The translations under genes and the position numbers were made by a program. Shown here in pieces: positions 58,063 to 64,000 of a stretch of DNA of 64,000 nucleotides. Position 1 is the stretch's first letter. The number at the start of each line of letters is the position of its first letter. The notes under the pieces are model-generated. The model did no database searches, was not told the DNA's origin, and worked only from the letters and a program-made list of their open reading frames with translations. The DNA is from an uncultured Sphingorhabdus sp. Its GTDB lineage: Bacteria; Pseudomonadota; Alphaproteobacteria; Sphingomonadales; Sphingomonadaceae. Where the stretch lies: positions 806,001-870,000 of the forward strand of contig CANMXN010000001.1 of the NCBI GenBank assembly GCA_947501885.1, read 5' to 3'.

Positions 58063-58476
58063 TTAATCTTCTGTCTCATCGCTTTCAACAGGACCACTGT
58101 CTTGGCCTTTAGCGCTCTCATCACGATCAACCAATTCGATCACTGCCATAGCAGCTGCATCACTAGCGCGATAACCCGCTTTAATAACACGTGCATAGCC
58201 GCCTTGACGATCTGAATAGCGTTCAGCCAAAACGTCAAATAGTTTCTTCACTTGCGTTTCATCCATAACGCGGCTCATGGCAAGACGGCGATTTGACAAA
58301 CCCCCTTTTTTTGCAAGTGTAATCAACTTTTCAATATAAGGGCGAAGTTCTTTCGCCTTAGATACTGTGGTTGTGATTTGCTCATGCTTGATTAGCGATG
58401 CTGACATATTGCGAAGCAAAGCCGCACGATGCGAGCTGGTTCTTTGTAATTTTCTTTTGCCCATTTTATGGCGCAT
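58063..58476 (-). CDS. rplQ: 50S ribosomal protein L17
   Basis: A 137-residue protein with the canonical start [20 protein letters not shown] and [20 protein letters not shown]. It ends with an acidic tail, longer than in E. coli (127). It is the last gene of the secY–adk–rpsM–rpsK–rpoA–rplQ operon. AAAGGA precedes the ATG. Confidence 0.98.
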   Translation of the reverse strand: MRHKMGKRKLQRTSSHRAALLRNMSASLIKHEQITTTVSKAKELRPYIEKLITLAKKGGLSNRRLAMSRVMDETQVKKLFDVLAERYSDRQGGYARVIKAGYRASDAAAMAVIELVDRDESAKGQDSGPVESDETED

Positions 58477-58573
58477 AATCTTTATCCTTTGTTCGGACCG
58501 CGTCCGTATAATGCAGATTGCATTGGTTACGCGATACTGGCGGTGAGAATAGGGTCACCGCCTTACCCTAATA

Positions 58574-59629
58574 TTAGCCCAATAACTCTTGTTCGAGTTT
58601 CTTAGCCATCTCTTCGATATTTTCAGGCGGCCATCCAGGGATATCCATGCCCAAACGCAAGCCCATTGACGATAAGACCTCTTTGATCTCATTCAATGAT
58701 TTACGGCCAAAATTTGGTGTCCGTAGCATCTCTGCTTCGGTTTTCTGTACAAGATCGCCAATATAAATAATATTGTCGTTCTTGAGGCAGTTTGCACTGC
58801 GCACAGAAAGTTCCAATTCATCCACTTTCTTGAGCAAGTAACGGTTCAATTGGTTCGCATCAGATTCTTCTGCTTCTGCCGCAGATTGACCGATAGGACC
58901 AGAAGAAGCCGCCATTGATTCTTCGAAATGTACGAAAATTTGCAATTGGTCTTGCAAGATACGCGCAGCATAAGCCACTGCATCTTCAGGCGTTACTGTA
59001 CCATCGGTTTCAACCGTCAATGACAATTTATCATAATCAAGTTCTTGGCCAACACGTGCATTATCAACCTTATAAGCCACTTGGCGAACGGGTGAATACA
59101 GAGAGTCTACTGGGATTAAACCAATAGGCGCATCAGCAGGACGGTTTGCAACAGCAGGAACATAGCCCTTGCCGATATCAGCCGTAATTTCCATGTTGAG
59201 CGTTGCTTCTTCATCCAGATGACAAATGATCAAATCTGGATTCATAACCTCGATATCGCCGCTGACCATAATGTCACCAGCTTTAACAGCACCAGGTCCC
59301 GTTGCAGAAAGTTGCAGACGACGAGGGCCTTCACCTTCCATCTTTAATGCAACCTGCTTAATGTTAAGCACAACATCGGTAATGTCTTCACGAACACCCA
59401 CTAAAGACGAAAATTCGTGCAGAACATTTTCGATCTTAATCGATGTTATTGCAGCACCTTGGAGAGATGATAGCAAAACACGGCGTAATGCATTCCCCAA
59501 TGTCAAACCATATCCACGCTCAAGAGGTTCTGCTACAAATGTCGCTTTACGTGTTGGATCCCCACCTGCTTTTAGTTCAAGCGAGTTAGGCTTTTTTAAT
59601 TCCTGCCAGTTCTTCATATTGACTGTCAT
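58574..59629 (-). CDS. rpoA: RNA polymerase subunit alpha
   Basis: A 351-residue protein. The N-terminal dimerisation domain shows [22 protein letters not shown], and the C-terminal DNA- and activator-binding domain shows [23 protein letters not shown] and [19 protein letters not shown]. The length is slightly above E. coli's. AGGGGAAG precedes the ATG. It lies between rpsK and rplQ. Confidence 0.98.
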   Translation of the reverse strand: MTVNMKNWQELKKPNSLELKAGGDPTRKATFVAEPLERGYGLTLGNALRRVLLSSLQGAAITSIKIENVLHEFSSLVGVREDITDVVLNIKQVALKMEGEGPRRLQLSATGPGAVKAGDIMVSGDIEVMNPDLIICHLDEEATLNMEITADIGKGYVPAVANRPADAPIGLIPVDSLYSPVRQVAYKVDNARVGQELDYDKLSLTVETDGTVTPEDAVAYAARILQDQLQIFVHFEESMAASSGPIGQSAAEAEESDANQLNRYLLKKVDELELSVRSANCLKNDNIIYIGDLVQKTEAEMLRTPNFGRKSLNEIKEVLSSMGLRLGMDIPGWPPENIEEMAKKLEQELLG

Positions 59630-59728
59630 GGACTTCCCCTATTCATTTGGCGGATCTGGAAATTGGCGCCATCCAGACCGGCCGGTCAAAAACAAATATG
59701 GCGGCTAAACCATATCATGTGATTCCGC

Positions 59729-60118
59729 TTAAACGCGACGGCGTTTAGATGGACGCACACCATTGTGTGGTATTGGTGTTACATCACGAATAGACGTGAT
59801 AGTAAATCCAACCGCTTGCAAAGCACGCAGTGCAGACTCACGGCCAGAGCCTGGGCCTTTCACTTCGACTTCCAATGTACGCACACCATGGTCTGCTGCT
59901 TTTTTACCAGCATCTTCCGCAGCAACCTGCGCAGCATATGGTGTTGATTTACGTGATCCTTTAAAACCCATATGCCCTGCGGAAGACCAGCTTATCGCAT
60001 TGCCTTGTGCATCGGTTATGGTGACCATCGTATTGTTAAATGTGGCGTTCACATGTGCGACGCCTGATGATATATTCTTACGCTCTCTGCGTTTAACGCG
60101 TTGTGGTTCGCGTGCCAT
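59729..60118 (-). CDS. rpsK: 30S ribosomal protein S11
   Basis: A 129-residue S11 with [41 protein letters not shown] and the C-terminal [16 protein letters not shown]. It is followed by rpoA after 99 bases and preceded by rpsM by 50 bases. TAGGA lies upstream. Confidence 0.98.
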   Translation of the reverse strand: MAREPQRVKRRERKNISSGVAHVNATFNNTMVTITDAQGNAISWSSAGHMGFKGSRKSTPYAAQVAAEDAGKKAADHGVRTLEVEVKGPGSGRESALRALQAVGFTITSIRDVTPIPHNGVRPSKRRRV

Positions 60119-60168
60119 TGTTCAATTCCTACTATGTTTGCTTGGAAATTAACCTCTTAGAAGTAAGA

Positions 60169-60537
60169 TTATTTTTTCTTACCAGCGATTGGTTTTGCTT
60201 TACCTTTACGGGTGCGTGCATTGGTATGCGTGCGTTGTCCGCGAACAGGAAGACCTTTACGATGGCGAAGGCCACGGTAACAAGCCAAATCCATAAGGCG
60301 CTTGATGTTCATTGCTGTGTTGCGGCGAAGGTCGCCTTCTACAGTATGATCAGCATCAATTGCTTCACGAATTTGCAAAACTTCTTGATCGGTTAAATCT
60401 TGAACGCGGCGCGAATGGTCAATACCAATCTTATCCGCAATTTCGAGGGCCTTGGTTCGGCCAATTCCATGAATATATGTAAGCGATATAATTACTCGCT
60501 TATTTGTAGGGATATTCACCCCAGCTATACGTGCCAC
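60169..60537 (-). CDS. rpsM: 30S ribosomal protein S13
   Basis: A 122-residue S13. The start codon is GTG (60537-60535), with AGGAG eight to ten bases upstream. Motifs: [37 protein letters not shown] and [19 protein letters not shown]. It is the first ribosomal gene after the SRPBCC-like gene, with a 237-base gap that contains a TTGACA but no -10 at good spacing. Confidence 0.98.
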   Translation of the reverse strand: MARIAGVNIPTNKRVIISLTYIHGIGRTKALEIADKIGIDHSRRVQDLTDQEVLQIREAIDADHTVEGDLRRNTAMNIKRLMDLACYRGLRHRKGLPVRGQRTHTNARTRKGKAKPIAGKKK

Positions 60538-60774
60538 TTATTGGTACTCCTGCTCCACAAAATAGTCGGAATTGACTATTTTATCTCAACGCTTTGTTGG
60601 TTCACAATGCACAAAACCAGCGGACGCACAAAAGAGCGCTGCTGGCTGTATGATTGTTGAATATAGCAGCCCTTAAGCTGAGTCGTTCTTTGTGTCAAGA
60701 CAAGTGTTAAGATTCTCTCATTATGACGTATCACACAGCAATTATTTGTCCAAAATAGAGCGAATGGAAAGCTA

Positions 60775-61533
60775 TTATCGCTCTCTTCTTACCTCTTCTT
60801 CAGGCGCATCTTCATCATCAAGATCACCATCCGACTCATCATCAGTTTTTGACGATTCTTGGGTATCGCTATCATCAAGCAATTCTGCGTCCTCAGATAT
60901 TGAAATTTTAGAATCTTCTGCCTCATCAGATATCACTTCTTTAAGACCCCATTGATCCGTTAGATTTTTAAACTGCTCACCAATAACCTTATCAACGGCT
61001 CCTGATATTTGATCAACCTTATAGCGCATATAACCACCAACAATATAAGAGAAACTCATCTTTGTGGTGCCATCATCATTGGCCCGCAAGGCTATTGTTA
61101 ATGTCCCATTAGCTGCTTCAGATTGAAGTGGCCCGAGAGCTCCCGTCATACGCAATACAGTATAATCCTTTATATGGATAATACGCATATGTTCGACTTC
61201 GCCTGTTGATTTTTGAACATCGGCATCCTTGTCGATCAATAGTTCACAAAAACAACCATTTATTTTAGGTTCCAGATAAAAGTTAGAACCATGGCCAGAC
61301 CAACTATGTGTATCGCTCCACCATTTTGATGGCTCTAACAATCTGCTCCAAATCTCATCGGGCTGCGCTTTCACATCGCCGATATAAAATATTGCAAATC
61401 CATTATCAGATTTTGATTGCACCTCTGCAGTCGCCATGCTGGGCAGCATAGCAAATAGCATGATTAAGCTTGCAACAATGGCACGCACATAGGGTTTTAA
61501 TAATGATGGGTTTTGTTTTGAAATATAAGTCAT
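60775..61533 (-). CDS. Secreted SRPBCC-like protein with acidic C-terminus
   Basis: A 252-residue protein from the ATG at 61533. It has a signal peptide (IVASLIMLFAMLPSMATAEV), then a START/SRPBCC-like domain (DEIWSRLLEPSKWWSDTHSW, GSNFYLEPKINGCFCELL) and GTTKMSFSYIVGGYM near residue 170, ending in a long Asp/Glu-rich tail (from about 210). SRPBCC folds bind hydrophobic ligands. It lies on the same strand between adk and rpsM, which are usually adjacent, so it sits inside the ribosomal operon. Function unknown. Confidence 0.65.
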   Translation of the reverse strand: MTYISKQNPSLLKPYVRAIVASLIMLFAMLPSMATAEVQSKSDNGFAIFYIGDVKAQPDEIWSRLLEPSKWWSDTHSWSGHGSNFYLEPKINGCFCELLIDKDADVQKSTGEVEHMRIIHIKDYTVLRMTGALGPLQSEAANGTLTIALRANDDGTTKMSFSYIVGGYMRYKVDQISGAVDKVIGEQFKNLTDQWGLKEVISDEAEDSKISISEDAELLDDSDTQESSKTDDESDGDLDDEDAPEEEVRRER

Positions 61534-61622
61534 AGCCTGATCATAGACCAATCATTAAGCAACTTCTAGACATAGTTTAAGCTAGCTTCAGCTTAAACAA
61601 ATATTGAGAATGGCTGATTAAC

Positions 61623-62267
61623 CTAAGTCAATAAATCCGCTATTGCATTTGACACATCGTCAATGGCGGCCATGCCATCCACTCGTGATACGATAGAGCG
61701 TTCTTCATATATGGGTAAAATTGGTGCCGTTTTACCGCGATATTCTTCCATACGGGTTCGTACTGTTTCTTCATTATCATCGGGACGACGTTTAAATTCA
61801 CGGTTACCACATATATCACACACGCCTTCGACCTTTGGCAGCTTATGACGGTCATGATAACCTTCATTACAGTTCCCGCAGGTGTAACGACCCGTAATGC
61901 GGTCTACCAATGCGTCTTCATCAACGGCTATTTCAATCACATGATCAAGCGTGCGATTACGCTCTGATAGCAAGATATCAAGTAAGGACGCTTGGTTTTG
62001 CGTACGCGGAAATCCATCAAATATAATGCCAACATCAGCATCCAATTTATCAATATGTTCGCCCAGAATTTGTGCCATTAATTCATCAGGAAATAATTTA
62101 CCGCTCGACATAATATCTTGAGCCATTTTACCGACCTCGCTGCCTTCTTTAACAGCCGCACGCAAAATATCACCAGTAGAGAGTTGTACCATTCCAAACT
62201 TATCTTCAATCAGCGCAGCTTGCGTTCCCTTACCCGCTCCGGGAGGTCCCAAAAGAATGATGTTCAT
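61623..62267 (-). CDS. adk: Adenylate kinase
   Basis: A 214-residue enzyme interconverting AMP, ADP and ATP. P-loop GPPGAGKGTQA (about 7-17), the AMP-binding LSTGDILRAAV and DGFPRTQNQA. The LID region holds four Cys (CGNC and CDIC), the zinc-binding type found in some Gram-positives and alphaproteobacteria. GAGGGG precedes the ATG. It follows secY by 43 bases. Confidence 0.97.
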   Translation of the reverse strand: MNIILLGPPGAGKGTQAALIEDKFGMVQLSTGDILRAAVKEGSEVGKMAQDIMSSGKLFPDELMAQILGEHIDKLDADVGIIFDGFPRTQNQASLLDILLSERNRTLDHVIEIAVDEDALVDRITGRYTCGNCNEGYHDRHKLPKVEGVCDICGNREFKRRPDDNEETVRTRMEEYRGKTAPILPIYEERSIVSRVDGMAAIDDVSNAIADLLT

Positions 62268-62310
62268 ACTAACCCCTCAATATTAGATATAATGCGAATG
62301 ACGGCACTGA

Positions 62311-63690
62311 TTAACGGCGCGAACGTTTACCGCTCAATTTAGACTTTTTCATCAAATCACCATATTGGTGCGCGAGCAAATGGCTCTGAATTTGCGATAC
62401 TGTATCAATGGTCACATTGACCACAATCAACAGACTTGTCCCGCCCAAAACAAAGAATTGCGTTTGCCCCGTTGCCCCCATCACATAATCAGGCAGCAAA
62501 CAGACCAATGTCAAATAAGCGGCGCCCAAAACAGTGATACGTGTTAAAACATAATCAAGATAATCTTGGGTATTTTTACCAGGGCGAATACCAGGAATGA
62601 AACCACCCGCTTTTTTCAAATTATCTGATGTTTCCTCTGGGTTGAAAACAACCGCAGTATAGAAGAAACAGAAAAATACGATCCCAATACCATAGAGCAA
62701 CAAATAAGCAGGCTGGCCATGCTGTAAATATTGATTAAGCGTAATCACAAAATCACCTGTAGCACTCTCGCCTGCGACCGTTTCACCACCAAGCTGCGTA
62801 AGCGTGACAGGCAACAATAATAATGAAGATGCGAAGATTGGCGGAATAACACCAGCAGTATTAATCTTAAGCGGCAGATGCGAACGATCTGCTTGCATCA
62901 CACCGCGCTGCGTTGCGCGCTTTGGATATTGAATAAGCACGCGGCGTTGCGCGCGTTCCATAAAACAAATAAGCAATGTTAAGCCAATGAACATTGCGGC
63001 AAAAGCCATCAATGTAAGGCCGCTAATAGCATCGGTACGAGCGCCTTCTAAAAGATTGGCAACCAAGCGCGGCATTTGCGCGACGATACCCGCCATAATG
63101 ATAAGCGAGATGCCATTGCCGATTCCGCGCGCCGTAATTTGTTCACCAAGCCACATAAGGAATAATGTACCGCCAATAAGGCTTACCGTGGCGACAATAC
63201 GAAATAAGAAACCTGGATCAACAACGGCTTGAATACCACTAGAGGCAACCAATGATTCAAGGCCAGATGCTAGGAAATAGCCTTGGATAGCGGTCAAAAA
63301 TACAGTGCCATAGCGTGTATATTGGTTTAATTTTTTACGGCCAGACTCACCTTCTTTTTTAATCGCGGCAAGTTGCGGATTTAATGATGCAGCAAGCTGT
63401 ATCACAATCGATGCCGTAATATAGGGCATAACGCCGAGTGCAATCAAACTCATCCGTTCAAGGCTACCACCAGAAAATGTATTGAAAATATCTAATACGC
63501 CGCCCGTGCCAGCACTTTGATAGAGCTGTGCCTGCGCAACAGGGTCAATACCTGGCAGCGGAACAAAACTTAAAAGACGAAAAACAATGAGCGCGCCCAG
63601 AGTAAACCAAATACGGTTTTTTAGATCGGTTGCTTTCCCAAAATTGGAAAAGCTTATACCAGCAGCCATTTTCTCGGCATTTGAAGCCAT
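62311..63690 (-). CDS. secY: Protein translocase subunit SecY
   Basis: A 459-residue inner-membrane protein with ten transmembrane segments, the channel of the Sec system. It shows RIWFTLGALIVFRLLSFVPL, GGSLERMSLIALGVMPYITA and the C-terminal GTSLLIVVNVTIDTVSQIQS. AGGATTAAGG lies before the ATG. It follows rplO by 230 bases, in which a strong hairpin lies at 63819-63848. Confidence 0.97.
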   Translation of the reverse strand: MASNAEKMAAGISFSNFGKATDLKNRIWFTLGALIVFRLLSFVPLPGIDPVAQAQLYQSAGTGGVLDIFNTFSGGSLERMSLIALGVMPYITASIVIQLAASLNPQLAAIKKEGESGRKKLNQYTRYGTVFLTAIQGYFLASGLESLVASSGIQAVVDPGFLFRIVATVSLIGGTLFLMWLGEQITARGIGNGISLIIMAGIVAQMPRLVANLLEGARTDAISGLTLMAFAAMFIGLTLLICFMERAQRRVLIQYPKRATQRGVMQADRSHLPLKINTAGVIPPIFASSLLLLPVTLTQLGGETVAGESATGDFVITLNQYLQHGQPAYLLLYGIGIVFFCFFYTAVVFNPEETSDNLKKAGGFIPGIRPGKNTQDYLDYVLTRITVLGAAYLTLVCLLPDYVMGATGQTQFFVLGGTSLLIVVNVTIDTVSQIQSHLLAHQYGDLMKKSKLSGKRSRR

Positions 63691-63818
63691 CGCGCCTTAA
63701 TCCTCTTTCTCAAGTATCATATCAATCTCAAGCCGCTATCAGCCCCTATCGATAGATTACTTTTTAATTCCATCCATCAAATATAATATTCAATGGCAAT
63801 ATTGGGTTTAAATGACAA

Positions 63819-63848
63819 ACCCCGCAATCCTATATTGGGAAGCGGGGT
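63819..63848 (-). terminator. Stem-loop between rplO and secY (attenuator or terminator)
   Basis: ACCCCGC (63819-63825) pairs perfectly with GCGGGGT (63842-63848) around a 16-base loop. On the minus strand it is followed by TTTGTCATTT, moderately T-rich. It may reduce or separate transcription into secY from the upstream ribosomal genes. Confidence 0.45.
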
Positions 63849-63920
63849 CCGTATGACAAGTGCTAATTGACTTGTCTAAGCATAAAATATCGTCCCAAAG
63901 CCGATATTAGAGCTTATTTA

Positions 63921-64000
63921 TTATTTCTTATTTTTCTTTGCCGCTACTTTTTTCGCCATTGCTTCTTTTTTCGCCGCATTGACTTCTGCTGCTTTTGTAG
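63921..64000 (-). CDS. rplO: 50S ribosomal protein L15, C-terminal fragment (gene continues past the window)
   Basis: The minus strand ends in a frame reading TKAAEVNAAKKEAMAKKVAA followed by KKNKK and a double stop, a Lys/Ala-rich tail open to the window edge. L15 is expected immediately upstream of secY in this operon, and a basic tail of this kind fits some alphaproteobacterial L15 proteins. Only the last 26 residues are visible, so the name rests mainly on gene order. Confidence 0.6.
   Translation of the reverse strand, partial: TKAAEVNAAKKEAMAKKVAAKKNKK

Overview
The window looks like chromosomal DNA of an alphaproteobacterium, most likely of the order Sphingomonadales, with an A+T-rich composition by eye (not computed). 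The assignment rests on gene order and families: yacG–RNase E/G–maf–infA, hisG–hisD–nusB–(esterase)–thiL–hppA, bolA next to a J-domain gene and cobS, the secY–adk–rpsM–rpsK–rpoA–rplQ ribosomal operon, a short-form HisG, and several sphingomonad-type acyl-CoA dehydrogenases. No transposase, integrase, prophage structural gene or CRISPR array was seen.

Layout. 0–10 kb: 3' part of a transglutaminase/TPR protein, lepA, a membrane methyltransferase-like protein, a Na+/Ca2+ exchanger, a small frameshifted gene, argG, and DUF1801 and DUF1223 proteins. 10–18.7 kb: malate synthase G, thioredoxin reductase, a 2Fe-2S ferredoxin, a NUDIX hydrolase and uvrA, separated by palindromic and tandem repeats. 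18.7–21.1 kb: a leftward operon of a GbsR/MarR regulator, a DUF4166 protein and a saccharopine-dehydrogenase-like protein. 21.1–21.8 kb: a structured RNA resembling phage C4 antisense RNA, a 43-residue membrane ORF with a perfect but apparently sequestered Shine-Dalgarno, and more repeats. 21.8–28.3 kb: an exported protein, a DUF819 protein, a serine hydrolase lipoprotein, tRNA-Phe, and the yacG–RNase–maf–infA cluster. 28.5–37.3 kb: an S9 peptidase, the proton-pumping pyrophosphatase, thiL, an esterase, nusB, hisD and hisG. 37.3–45.7 kb: DUF2332, cupin, BolA, J-domain protein, cobS without cobT, an unknown possible nuclease, two lipoproteins and a GGDEF/EAL protein. 45.7–53.7 kb: a candidate small RNA, then a divergent catabolic cluster (three acyl-CoA dehydrogenases, an alcohol dehydrogenase, an APH-type kinase, two SDRs). 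53.7–58 kb: two paralogous secreted basic proteins, a small GT51 glycosyltransferase and a prolyl oligopeptidase. 58–64 kb: the distal ribosomal operon on the minus strand, with an SRPBCC-like secreted protein between adk and rpsM, ending in partial rplO.

The items most worth a second look are the C4-like RNA with its small ORF and two competing anti-Shine-Dalgarno sequences (21.2–21.5 kb), the three-hairpin candidate sRNA with a CU-rich loop (45.7–45.84 kb), the split ACAD10/11-like pair (dehydrogenase plus separate kinase), the cobS gene lacking cobT but followed by a possible PD-(D/E)xK protein, and a repeat family in which a 19–27 bp palindrome is followed by decaying GATGACG-based tandem arrays.
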